Part shown: positions 23,348 through 33,778 of the stretch, in pieces
Layout: each line of letters begins with the position of its first letter
Position numbering within the stretch: the first letter of the stretch is position 1
From: Physcia stellaris
Taxonomy: Eukaryota; Ascomycota; Lecanoromycetes; Caliciales; Physciaceae
Direction: 5' to 3'
DNA length: 64,000 nt
Assembly (NCBI GenBank): GCA_018902385.1
Contig: JABSSW010000038.1
Coordinates: 62,001 to 126,000, forward strand
Notes under the pieces: generated by a model
What the model saw: the letters and a program-made list of their open reading frames with translations, nothing else
Databases searched by the model: none
Told to the model about the DNA's origin: nothing
Made by a program: the position numbers and the translations under genes

Positions 23348-24142
23348 TTACCATGAGTCCTCAGATGAAGCTCTGGACCTCAAATCATCGTGATGCATGC
23401 CGGTTCGATGATCATCTCTGGGATACCTCCCAGGCACACGGCTGTTATAATACCCTGCAGGCTGCGTGCCGTACGGATCCCGTGGTGGATGGTGGTTAAC
23501 CCTATAACGACCATGAGGCTCGCGACCATGATGATGAACTTGGTGCATCCGACTATGGTGGTCGAAACGAGGTCGCCGCCGCTCGTAGCTTCGACCTCCT
23601 AGACTGAATTCGTCTGCGTCATAAAAGCCGTCCGAGGAGTAGTAGTCGTCGTCTTCTTGCCAGTCCTCGTCCTCCTCGTCTTCTTCATCATCATCTTCAT
23701 CATCATCTTCACCTTCGTCTTGATATCTAGCACGCGAGTTGAGATTGAAGGGCGGGAGATGATATGGAGGGTTATGTCGTCCTCTTGGCTGTGCAAAGGA
23801 TTGTCCACGATAAATAGCAGGACTTCCAACTGGGGTGCGAGGTAGCCCTCGCGAATTTCTTATTCTCCGCCCCGGCGCCATATCTTCATCATGATGCTCC
23901 CAAGGATTACCCATGCCACATGTCTCCGGGTGTCCATTAGGTCTACCTCTGAGCCATTTATTGTCGGGGCGAAAAGGCCCAGGAGGGCCCCGTTCGCATT
24001 CCCGTATGTTATAAAACGGGGGCCTAAGATTACCTCTTGAATGTACATGACCTGAACGCTGGCCCCTCTTTTTCTTGAGATATTCTTCTACCGGACCAAG
24101 TCCGACCCCCCTAACGAGTAATCCCGAGAAGGGTAGTGGCAT
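23348..24142 (-). CDS. GRPNG-motif family protein 1 (unknown function), 264 residues
   Basis: A single open exon starting with ATG at 24142. It has WLRGRPNGHPETCGMG, which matches RGRPNGHPRTCRHG and RGRPNGRPRTCAHG in the two proteins at 31-33 kb. After the motif come an Arg/Pro-rich part and a long acidic run (DDDEDDDEEDEEDEDW), then a His/Arg/Tyr-rich tail. The other two proteins also carry an acidic run after the motif. The second half of the zinc-like pattern (C-x2-C) seen in them is missing here. No signal peptide, so probably intracellular. The 5' end is uncertain: another open frame at 24088-24291 could be an upstream exon. No function is known. Confidence 0.55.
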   Translation of the reverse strand: MPLPFSGLLVRGVGLGPVEEYLKKKRGQRSGHVHSRGNLRPPFYNIRECERGPPGPFRPDNKWLRGRPNGHPETCGMGNPWEHHDEDMAPGRRIRNSRGLPRTPVGSPAIYRGQSFAQPRGRHNPPYHLPPFNLNSRARYQDEGEDDDEDDDEEDEEDEDWQEDDDYYSSDGFYDADEFSLGGRSYERRRPRFDHHSRMHQVHHHGREPHGRYRVNHHPPRDPYGTQPAGYYNSRVPGRYPRDDHRTGMHHDDLRSRASSEDSW

Positions 24143-26271
24143 AATTGGTGATTCACTGATTGGTCCGAAAGTGATTGTGTACTTTCGAGCTCAACCAACG
24201 GCGACGATGATCTCGAGGTTGCTGGATCGGACAGATATGTAGCGATGTCTGGTTCGCCTTTTACAACAAAGGCTTGCCGGCATTGAATCACAAAGGCAAA
24301 ACTGGAGGTATGGTATGTGCCTTGGCTGTTCCAGAGTGTCCGTGAGGGTAAACCTTGCTCTCCAGCGATTTCGAAGAGTGGGTCTCGCGAAGCTTTTCCG
24401 AGGTTAAAGCTTGAGTCATGATTGCATTCTACTCGAGACTATTTATGAGAATGGTGATCCGTCATGCAAGCAGTGCCACGAAGGTTTGCTCGGTGGGCAT
24501 GGTCACTGCGCCTGCACGCCGTGTTTGCCGGGAGATAGCAAACAGGCCAGCAAAAAGGTGTTTTGGTGGAGCAGAAGACGAAGATGATTCATTCGTTGGA
24601 CGGGGATGATTATTGAGAAGCGCATACCTACCATGCTTGCTACACGGGACTAAGAAATGGAGTGAAAACTGCCTTGTAGGATTGTGGGTTCATGAAGTAG
24701 ATTTGGGGTCTGTTGGCTAGAGCACTGGTGTTAGGTACTTCATCCTTCATCCAAGCCTGCTAGCTAATGCAATGCTCTTCGAAATCTGGCAAAGGACTTA
24801 AAAGGTCCATGCTCCCCATCATTGTTAGAACAATACGCTAAGCCTTATGTAGAGAGCCAAGCGAGGCTTGGCTCGTTGCAGGGTCAGTTTAAATCTCACT
24901 CCAAGGCTCAAGCACCTCCACCTCCATACAACAAGCAATGAGACAATAAAGGAAACCATCATGTTCCAACAATCATATTCATTGCATTATGGTCCATAGA
25001 CGGTAAGAGTTTAATTGCAATTCTTTGGGAAAATTTTCTTTTGAGAGTCATATCGACGACTTAGAAGGGTGAGAATTAGAAAGCACAAAAATCAAATTTT
25101 GGCTCGTCTTTACTTCTGAAGCCTGGCAGTGATTTTCTCACCATAGATGTGAAGGGCCAACTTCATATATGCATCGACATCGACGAAATTCGCATGTTCG
25201 CCATTGGCTGCTCCAGAAGATGCACAAGGCTCGGCCGGCAGATTGGGAGTTGACCGGAAACTTTCAGCTTGCCAAGGGTGATGTTCCTACTATACATCCA
25301 TAGATTTGCAGATGGTAATTCATATTATCAAAGATGCATAGCTATATAGAGGTTCCTGCAATCCACCTGGATAATATATTAGAGGAGCTAAAATCCGGCA
25401 CAGACACCAAGACTTTGTTGTCGTTTTGAGAGTACCACTGCACAAGATCGCAGGGAGGTTCGATAGCACATAGGCGTCAACAGAAAGAGCTTAGCATCCG
25501 AGATTCACCTTCATACAAGTGATCCGATATCTAAAAGGCAAGAAAGCATGGATAGAAGAAGTGTGGACGTGGACGACTGGGCTTGCCGTGCTGTGAGCAA
25601 ACCATAAGCATCTTTTAGCGACAAGGTTCCATGTTTGGCTGACCGTAGGACTCGTAAAAAGTTGCCGCTCACAAAGATCCTGGGAAACGGGCAGACTCTC
25701 ACTGCTACAACTCGACTCGGCCAGTTATGATGTTACAACCATCACTTTTTAAGGCTTCTGTATCGATTGTCTAGTAATGTGGCATCCAGTCAAATCTCTT
25801 GTCTTACCGCCTAGAAAGTCCGGGAACAGTTGTGGCCGGGCATGGGGGCGAAACGGTGAACAAAGGCGTCCAGGGGCGAAGAGCCTTGCTGCGCAATTCA
25901 TGCTGTACAACACACCAATAGGGCTGCGCTCCAGACCACGGCTGATAGAAAGGCCAGTTCGCGCCCAGTGACTGTTGTCGTTACCTATTGCACCTGTTCC
26001 TGTATAGTGCCGCCAGTCACTTCGGCCAGTCTTCCGGCTTTGCTAACATCAAGGACAGCTTGCGCTATTGATCGTTTTGCAGATATTATTTCATACCAGC
26101 CAAAAAGGATAATCATACATAGAGGTATAACGTCGCCAGATGCATATTACGATCATACGCACGCTCCGTAGGATCCTCGGCTTGGGCAAGGGAAATCGAG
26201 AGGTTGAGTATCACGAGACAGCGTGTTCAGATGATGTACGTTACACATAGGTGGACCTTCGATGGTCATAG
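24143..26271. other. Intergenic stretch with one possible Cys-rich exon
   Basis: Mostly short random ORFs. One open frame on the plus strand, 24408-24587, reads YENGDPSCKQCHEGLLGG then HGHCACTPCLPGD. It has the zinc-like pattern C-x2-CH...H-x-H-C-x-C-x2-C but no ATG of its own, and no upstream exon was found. The rest, including the AT-rich 24960-25100, shows nothing I can support. Confidence 0.4.
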
Positions 26272-28212
26272 CTGACGAGCTGCAAGGCCACAGATACTGC
26301 TCAAGGCAACGATGAACCAGAACAGGGTGTTGCGCAGCTGCAAAGCAGATTTGGAATTTTAGACATTCAGGCTACTAGTAGAGTAGGTATCATACTCCTG
26401 CTTCCGCGCTACTGAAGTAGTGCCTAAATTTATAAAAATCACCGTTCTAATCAAACCACAGCGTAACAGCCAAGCTCGACGCTCTCTCGAAAATACAAGC
26501 CAGATAGAGACCGGGAATCTAGCGCACGAACCCGACACAGTAGAGCAGGCGGACCATACGAACAATATCAATCGAAGCTCGTCTGTTGGTGATCAGTCGC
26601 CTCAGCCCTCCACAACCCAGTCCGACGATGTAAGTGGATCAAAGGAGCTCAACAGTGTTTCTCGACGCCCTAATCGCTACTCGTAGAATGACACCGCAGT
26701 TGTTCCCACTGCGAGCGGTGCGTCTCCTGCGCACCAAGTTCCAAGTGCAAATCCTCCATCGGAAGATGATAGAGATCGGGTTGCTAGCCAGGTCGGTCTT
26801 TCACTAGCCCTATCTTATATTTAAACAGGCTGAGGCCATTCTGACCCCTAGCATCTCGAGTATCCGGTATTACCAGTCGAAACAACTCCTGAGACCCTTC
26901 AACGGGTGGATGATGCTCCCGCAGAGCAAGAGCTAGCACTCACACCGCAGGAAGTAAGCAGTCCTTAAACCTCATCGATGCAATAAGGTTGACAAAGGCT
27001 TCCTTCAAGCAATTGGCAAAGAAAAGATCATCTTCGCCGTTCGCCATCAGCATTAATAGCTCAAGCTCTGCCGACCACCAGAATGCAGACTTCACGTTTA
27101 ACCTCCCAAAAAGCCCAATGGAAAAGCCTAATGAGGACCTCTCGGTTCTCGAAATAAAGTCACCGGGCCTGAAGAAGCTGTTGTGCGAAAATCTTGTTCC
27201 TCCGCCCTCAGTAATTTTCGCCGAAAGCCCGTTGCGAATACCTGCACCCTACAAGCCATTTGTCCACTCTTGGAAGAAGCTTGAAAAAGCAGCTCTCGTC
27301 CAAGGCTCTGACGACAGGCCTATGGTAGAGACCCGCCGCCAGCTTACCCGCCTTTTGCACAAAGTCCGAACCTCCAGTGCTTTGGAGTCCTATTTCAAAT
27401 TCAGGGACACCCAACGCCGCAATAAGCTAATTACGACAGAATGGCTTTGGACTATATTCCCCCCAGGGAGCCTAGTGTGCACCCAATCGTTCCTCCACCA
27501 TGAGCAGATCTTCGAGGTCCAAAGAATCGACGACGACGCTGGCGAAGTTGAAGGTTTCAAAGGGCACACAGTAACCGCCAGGGCTTACGACTGGGGTGGG
27601 AAGCGATTCGAACGCTTTACCTATAAGTTGACCATCCCTGACTTTAAGGGATCTCGGCCAATCTCGAGCCTTCCATGCTTTCCCATACAATACCACATAG
27701 ACGATCAAGGCAACAACGACCACGTAGTTTTCAAAGCTCGCATGATCGAGCAAGGCCATCGCTTCGTCGACTACTGCGCCGGCGAAGGTCGGAAGAATGG
27801 GTTCCAGTGCGATTACACCGGAGTTGGTATCTCGAATAATTACAGCCTCACCAATGTCCATGGGAAAGTCATTGTAGATCATTTTTCTTTCCTGAAATCA
27901 TGGCATCAGGCCATAACCGATAACCGCCCTCCACTCGGAGAATGGCTACCCCAAACGTGCCCGAGCTCTAGCTGCGAGTGCACTCCTTGTCGTCAGATCT
28001 ACAAGGAAACGCCAAATGACATGGTTGACGCGAAACATTTCGCTGAATCGTCGGAGCGGTTAGTACTGTGCCCACCCAGGGTTTTGGGATATGCACTGAG
28101 TGAGCGCAAATGGTGCCAATTTGGGATTGGGGATATTCTCGAGTTACCCAAAGGCACAAATGAGCCGCCAGACTTGAAGTGGACGAAATGGGTAAGGGGT
28201 CTTTCTAAGTAG
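26272..28212 (+). CDS. DUF7025-type protein lacking the AAA module, 5' end not found
   Basis: Five in-phase exons can be supported: about 26272-26382, 26462-26629, 26687-26791, 26852-26953 and 26998 onward, with GT-AG introns of 79, 57, 60 and 44 bp. No ATG is in the first, so at least one exon upstream is missing. The early part is Ser/Glu-rich and probably disordered. The large exon has LESYFKFRDTQRRNKLITTE and FKGSRPISSLPCFPIQYH, the latter matching FKGPRKISSLACYPLKYH of the AAA ATPase at 10875. The domain ends LCPPRVLGYALSERKWCQF, the point where family members run into Walker A. Here no Walker A or B follows before 28690. The frame either stops at 28210-28212 or is spliced at GTAAGG (about 28193) to 28262 with an unrelated-looking tail. 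Truncated gene or divergent stand-alone domain. Confidence 0.6.
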
Positions 28213-28692
28213 GTGTCGCTGCCCCCAGCTCAGTATTCGAAGACCGCCATACATAACATAGTCAATTGACGCCACCGCGAAAAGCTCGATAAGATTCCTC
28301 CTCAAGTTTGCGGAAGACATCCAACCGTTGATTCACATGGTTAGTCCGGATCACAATCAAAGTGGGAGCCGCTTTTGTTGGGGAGAACTTTTATTCTTTG
28401 GGAGACGTCGGACCGTGAGGAGACGTATCTGCAGTTCATGCTTAGAGCTATGGAGCCGAACCATGAAGCACACGTATTATTCAGATCTTGTAATAGAAGC
28501 TGTTCGCATCAGCGAATCCTCGATCGAACGCTGCAAAGTCATTTGGCCCTTTGGTCGTCGTGTCTCGCCAACCTCCCCTGACTGCTTGCACAAGGGCCAA
28601 CAGTCGCCATCAAGATTAGCACAACTATCAGTCCCTGATCATCACTTCGCCATATTACCACGAACGTTCAATAAGCTCATAGCGCCTTTTTC

Positions 28693-29444
28693 TCAAGGTC
28701 GATCGATAGGTGAAGGTCCAGATAGCTTCTCGATGATCTCAGCATGGGAAGCAGTTTCCGGATGCTCCATCTGCAGCATGGTCGCCATCTCGTAATCCGT
28801 GGGAGCAGAGATCGATCTTTTCTCTACCCCCACGTCTACACCATCGTCTCCATCTTCGCCCAATTCCGCACTAACGAGCAAGTCAGCAGCTGCCTCAACC
28901 CTTGTCAAGAAAGTAGTTTCTGAACGCTTACAATAAGTCCGAGATATCCGGTTCTCCGCCGTCGCCACCATCGCCATTCGCTGGCACGCATGCCGTACCC
29001 TGAGCACCCCCGGTGGTGGCCTTGATAACCTGTGTCATCCTCCCCATCAGTCAGCAAAATTTGATTCGTCCTAACTAACCTCCTTCTACTTGCCTGCCAG
29101 TCAGTGCAGAAATCCGCTGTCGTGAAAAACAACGCTGTGGTTGTAGACTGAGCGCCGACAGCTTGCCAACCGGGTACTGGGACGCTATTGCAGGCTGAGT
29201 TGGCTCGGACGGCATTGTAGAACTCGGTCTGGGCCGTGTTTGGATCCGCGCCATTCCACTGCGGGAGCAGGATATGCCATCCCACGGCGAAGCCAATATC
29301 AACGCCGGATTGGTAAACGCATGCTTGTGTGTCAAAGCCGGGGTCTGAGGCATCGCGCTTGTAATGTATGAGCGGAATAGCTGTGATGAGGGGAAATATA
29401 AGTGCTGAGAGAAAGACGCCCGTAAGGCCGTGATTGAATCGCAT
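28693..29444 (-). CDS. Secreted protein of unknown function, 208 residues
   Basis: Exons are 29444-29094, 29029-28932 and 28870-28693 on the minus strand, total 627 nt in one frame. The first intron (64 bp) begins with GC, in the sequence CAG|GCAAGT, and ends CAG; using it gives the smooth junction ADFCTDWQVIKATTGGAQG. The second intron is 61 bp. MRFNHGLTGVFLSALIFPLI is a signal peptide, and a KR site follows (YKRDAS). The mature part has spaced cysteines (TQACVYQSG, ANSACNSVP, ADFCTDW, GTACVPANG). The C-terminus is acidic and likely flexible. Looks like a fungal secreted protein. No enzyme motif is visible. Confidence 0.72.
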
Positions 29445-31280
29445 CTTTGAGGATGCGATGGTTCTGTATGCAAATTTGTCAAGAAAGATGGACCGTTCAA
29501 AGTTGATCAGCAGATGAGGATTGGCGTGATGGCAGAACAGTAGGTTTGTCCATCAATTGCGATTGTGCGAGACCTCGAATATATACAAAGGCTGGCCTGC
29601 GGTTGGCTGATCTACATATAGATACAACTTCTCCTTCGCGGCTGTATGACAGCTATATTTGCTTCAGCATCAACAATACTCCTCTCGACATCTTCTGTCC
29701 AGCCGATACACTGTCCTCGCTTATACCGGTTAGCTTCTGAAGACTCTCACCATTAGCCTTCCACAGTCTTGCAGCATGTTCGAATACTGGCACGAGCATA
29801 GTCCCAGGTTTATCCCATCTGGCACGAAGATTGGTTGACAGTAAGCGGAAGCACCGCTCCAGCCTCGAAACGCAGTTAACAGACGTATGAAAGATATAAT
29901 TACATCTAAATCAATAATGTCGAAACGAAAGTCCAGGCCTGCGCGCATGGCCTTTTTGCTGATGGCTTGCACCGAGCCGCCATTGTTGGCATCAAAGAAT
30001 GAGCTCGCACTCCCACCTATTAAACGGCACTGTAACACACTCAACCTCACACTGAGATCGGTTTCACCGGTGATGAAGCTCATTTCTAGACCTTTGGCTC
30101 TAGTCTCAAGAATCCTTCTGGCCTGAAACTAGAGACTTAGGTTATGCATCAAACAACGAGCTCCAGGTCCATCAATAAACGCATATTACAAGGCAAGACC
30201 GAAATCAGAGCCAACGCAGCTCGAGGCCGTTGACGTACGTCAGTGGCTCTCCTTTTCCATGCATGAATCTGTAGCCGCCGTGGCTGTTCCAGCCTTGTTG
30301 CCTTCAGACGACGAATTGCTGCCACGTTGCGAGGGAAGATCAGAAACCGACTCGCATCCGTATTATGATTTAGTGATTGAAATGATATCTAGGTCCTGCC
30401 GAAAAGCGATAAGTCATGCGATAGTCCAGAGCAGCGATAACTTTTGTCGGAGGTTGGACTTTACGCAGCCTCTCGTTTCATTTGGCCCCACGGCTTTCGG
30501 CGCTCGTGCATCATCTCCACGGTCATATCTTTGACGCATTTATACGGCTTGACTCTATCGCAGCGCTCACAGCGTTTAGTGGTAGGGAAATTGGACGACT
30601 CTACAAGAGCTGCTAGAACCACAGATAGTGCAAGCATCAAGCCTTCAGCGAAAAGGTAAATAGTGCAGTGGCAGGAGGGTTCATCATCAAGACCTCATCG
30701 GCCTAATAGACGAGCGTCATGTTTCTGGTGTGGGGGGAGTGCATTCGATGCTAGTCATGTGGCCCACAATACTAAAGGGTTTAATGCAATGCATTCGATG
30801 CAGACAAGCAAAGATACTGACGACATATGATCTGTAGATACCGAAAATGCTACATGACATGAGCATTTCAAGAGCACCCAGAGTTTGATTTACGAAGCAT
30901 CTTACAAGCCAACGTGAATTCTCCACATAGGTTAGGCATTGTATTATACCTCACCTGCTGGCATCTCCCTTATGATACACCACAGAGCCCGCAAACATTT
31001 GCTGTAAGGACGTGGTCCAGCTGTGTAGAGCAAACATCATTCGTTGACATTGATGTATGTCAACGTTCGTCACTGCCTGCCTTGGAACAATACGCTATCT
31101 TACAGCTGTAGAGATGTGGGAGGTTTGCTGGCCGGACTGCTGGTGTTTTTTTCTTCTTCAAGAATGTATAAGACCGGCTGGCTTGGTTTCCCAGATCTAT
31201 TCATCTAACCGCCATTTCGAAAAGCCGATTCTGCAATCTACTGACCATCGTTGTAGCTGAACTACACCAAACAACCAAAG
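29445..31280. other. Intergenic stretch with a possible decayed or partial minus-strand gene
   Basis: On the minus strand, an open exon-like segment at about 30390-30240 (FLIFPRNVAAIRRLKATR) ends at GTACGT. It could join, through an intron ending TTTCAG, to 30127-29894 (ETRAKGLEMSFITGETDLSV then LSVLQCRLIGGS and GLDFRFDIIDLD). The splice signals are good, but there is no start exon, no domain and a competing plus-strand ORF (30259-30534). I therefore leave it as a possibility. The rest shows nothing. Confidence 0.3.
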
Positions 31281-31353
31281 GTAAGCTTCCCCTTCTCAGC
31301 AAAGATCAGATCATCGCTAAGCATCTCGCTGAGCATTCAAACAAACACCGCAG
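31281..31353 (+). other. Probable 5' UTR intron of the 31383 gene
   Basis: CAAAG|GTAAGC at the start, a GCTAAG branch-like site and CCGCAG at the end, 30 bp before the ATG at 31383. 73 bp long. Confidence 0.5.
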
Positions 31354-31382
31354 AGTCGCCTCAGGCAATCATTCCCTCAAGC

Positions 31383-31886
31383 ATGGTCTTTCTCAACAAT
31401 TTCCTAAACCGCCTAGATCAGCACAACAAGCCACCAAAGCAGCACGGCCAACCAGGCATCCACTACCCCATCCCCCCCAACACCTGGGCCGCCACCCGAG
31501 GCCGTCCAAACGGGCATCCCCGCACCTGCCGCCACGGCATGGTCCCCGCTCTCTGCGATCAGTGCCTGCAACACAACAGCTATGTCCACCACTACACGCA
31601 CCCTCGGCCCCTTTCCCCACCGAGGATGCGTCCTGCCTTGACATTTTGGGGAGGAGGAGGAGGGGGAATGCATCAGCTTCACGATCCTCGCTGGCGCTGC
31701 TTTGATCCGCGGTGTTGGTCTTGCGCTGGGTATTTGTATGAACCCTTTTTTGATGACTTTGATGAGTTTGAGGAGGAGGAGGAGGGGGAGGATGAGGAAG
31801 ATGAGGCTGATTCTTGTGCTGTTTGTTGTAGGTATGCTCCCAGGGTTCCGAGGAGGAGATCGCTTGGGTTGGGGTCTGGGGGGTGA
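31383..31886 (+). CDS. GRPNG-motif family protein 2, 167 residues
   Basis: Starts MVFLNNFLNRLDQHN. It aligns with the protein at 32210-32809 over about 70 residues: KPPKQHGQPGIHYPI, RGRPNGHPRTCRHGMVPALC, then DQC. The C/H pattern C-x-H-x6-C-x2-C could hold a zinc ion. A Gly run follows, then a short Cys-rich part (CFDPRCWSCAGY), then an acidic run (FDEFEEEEEGEDEEDEAD) and a basic end (VPRRRSL). The gene is convergent with its paralogue 320 bp away, so the pair is an inverted tail-to-tail duplication. A GTGAGT at 31882 could extend it by splicing, but the stop at 31886 suits the paralogue's length. Function unknown. Confidence 0.7.
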   Translation: MVFLNNFLNRLDQHNKPPKQHGQPGIHYPIPPNTWAATRGRPNGHPRTCRHGMVPALCDQCLQHNSYVHHYTHPRPLSPPRMRPALTFWGGGGGGMHQLHDPRWRCFDPRCWSCAGYLYEPFFDDFDEFEEEEEGEDEEDEADSCAVCCRYAPRVPRRRSLGLGSGG

Positions 31887-32209
31887 GTTTTGGGAGGAGG
31901 GTGGGAGGGGATGATGGGATCGTTTCCTTTAGTATGGGTTAGGGATTTGGTAACGTGTGCTCTGAGAGGATGGTCTGGAACTGCACTTGGGCGCGGGGCG
32001 TTATCTTCGAAAGCTGCCTGCTACATATTTCACACTTTGCTGGTTACTTGAATTGATGTGTACCTAGAGTACGAGTCCAGTCCAGTACCATAAAACCCTC
32101 CCGCAAAGCCTTCCCTGAATGCAATTCCAAATCCCCAACGACCATCCTCAGATCACACATTCCACAGTACTGCAATCAACCCACACAAACCCCCCAAAAA
32201 CACCGCCTA
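31887..32209. other. Short spacer between the convergent GRPNG genes
   Basis: 320 bp, presumably the two 3' UTRs. Nothing else is seen. Confidence 0.5.
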
Positions 32210-32809
32210 TCACTCATAACCAGACCCAATCGCTCTCAACCTCAAACCTTGCGGACTCCGACCTCTCCAATCGTACCCCTGCGGAAATCCACAACCCGAA
32301 CACCCACCAGCGAACCCATCCTCCTCATAATCGCTCCAATAGTCTTCCTCATCATCATCATCCATGAACTCATCACAACAGTGCCAACCAGAGCGAGGAC
32401 CATGATGCTGATGCACGTTCCCTCCCCAGGTATGCCCCGGATAAGCCGTATGCCCCGGATAAGCCGTATGCCCCGGATGAGTCGTATGCCCCGGATAAGT
32501 CGTATGCCCCGGATAAGTCGTATGCCCCGAAAAGCCCAAATACCCCGGCCAGCCCCTGTGCATCCTCACCGGCGACCGCGCCCTTGAATACGTAGAATGG
32601 TATCGAGCATATGCATCATCCCGCTTGCACAGATCACACACAGCGGGAACCATTCCATGAGCACAGGTCCTGGGACGGCCGTTCGGACGACCTCTAGAGG
32701 CGGAGAAGTTGTTGGGGGCGATGGGGTAGTCGATGCCTGGCTGGCCGCGCTGTTTGGGGGGCTTTTCGTATTGGTGCAGGCGTTTTAGGCCGTTTAAGCC
32801 GAGGACCAT
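32210..32809 (-). CDS. GRPNG-motif family protein 3 with PGHTxY repeats, 199 residues
   Basis: Start is the ATG at 32809 (MVLGLNGLKRLHQYEKPPKQ), chosen because it lines up with the start of the paralogue at 31383. Shared motif RGRPNGRPRTCAHGMVPAVC then DLC. Unlike its neighbours it carries a run of six-residue repeats PGHT(T/A)(Y/H), encoded by an 18-bp minisatellite. A His/Gly segment with paired Cys (WHCCDEFMDDDDEEDYW) leads into the acidic run, then CSGCGFPQG and a basic C-terminus. No signal peptide, no known domain. Repeat number probably varies between strains (inference). Confidence 0.72.
   Translation of the reverse strand: MVLGLNGLKRLHQYEKPPKQRGQPGIDYPIAPNNFSASRGRPNGRPRTCAHGMVPAVCDLCKRDDAYARYHSTYSRARSPVRMHRGWPGYLGFSGHTTYPGHTTYPGHTTHPGHTAYPGHTAYPGHTWGGNVHQHHGPRSGWHCCDEFMDDDDEEDYWSDYEEDGFAGGCSGCGFPQGYDWRGRSPQGLRLRAIGSGYE
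32431..32536. repeat. 18-bp coding minisatellite, five full units plus a partial
   Basis: On the plus strand TATGCCCCGGATAAGCCG starts at 32431, 32449, 32467, 32485 and 32503, with single-base variants, and a partial unit at 32521. It keeps the reading frame of the minus-strand gene. Confidence 0.95.
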
Positions 32810-33778
32810 GTTGAGCAGCCCCGACAATTGTTTAGTGATTAGCGGTAGTCTGTAGAAGGCTTCTCAAATAATCAAATCCGCCAGCTCAGCCCAGCCCAGA
32901 TCTATCCAAAACCCCCCAATTCCAGAACCGCCATCCAGGGCTTATATACCCCTTTCCTCAAAAAAAAAACAAAAAAACAAAAAAACACATCAGTCCAGCC
33001 AGCAAACCCCTCCCCCTCCCCCTTCCCCGGCCACATGTCTACGTATTGTCACGAGGCGGTGGCGAAAATGTCCACGAAACGATGTTTGCTTTTCCCCCCG
33101 GCTGGCTGGCCCAGGCAACCAGGCAACCAGGCAAATGTTTGCGGGGCTGGCCTTGTGATGGAAGGGAGGTAGGTAGGTGGGTATAATCATGCTTATTGTA
33201 ATTGATGAGGAGCATTTCGCGTTGGTCTTGTAAGGTGAAGCTAGGATTTGAGTCCCGTGATTTGAAGCGCTGGGTACTTCAGGTATACTCATAGCATTTC
33301 TGTTTGGGAGTATCTTCAATTTCTATAGATGATTTGATGTGTCGTCAGCACGAGATACCTTTTAAATGTCTGCAACGAAATGATCAACACCGCACGATCC
33401 CCATCTACGTAGCGGACTAAATAGCAAGGCATCAAGCAGGAGCTCAATGGAAAATCGGTCTATCTGTGGTATTCTGATCTAAAGGTAGAATCGAAAATGC
33501 ATGCAGTCTATCCACAATGACACGAAGAAAAACCCAGCCTCACATCTCACCATACCATACCTCTAGCAACGCCGGCGCCGGATATCATGAGAAACCATGC
33601 ATTTGTTGCCCCCACATCGTCAATCATGGTCGCTTTTTGTTTCGCATCCTAACCGCATCATCGAGGAATGTATTTTCGTGAGCCAGTGTCAGTCGCAAAC
33701 CCGGTCATGAGGAGAATCAAGGGGAAATAGGAAATGAAAACAAGCACCACGGCCAAAGCAATAGAGGCAAAAGAAAGT
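32810..33778. other. Intergenic region
   Basis: Contains a poly-A/C simple run at 32958-32988 and probably the 3' UTR of the eEF3 gene. No gene found. Confidence 0.5.
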
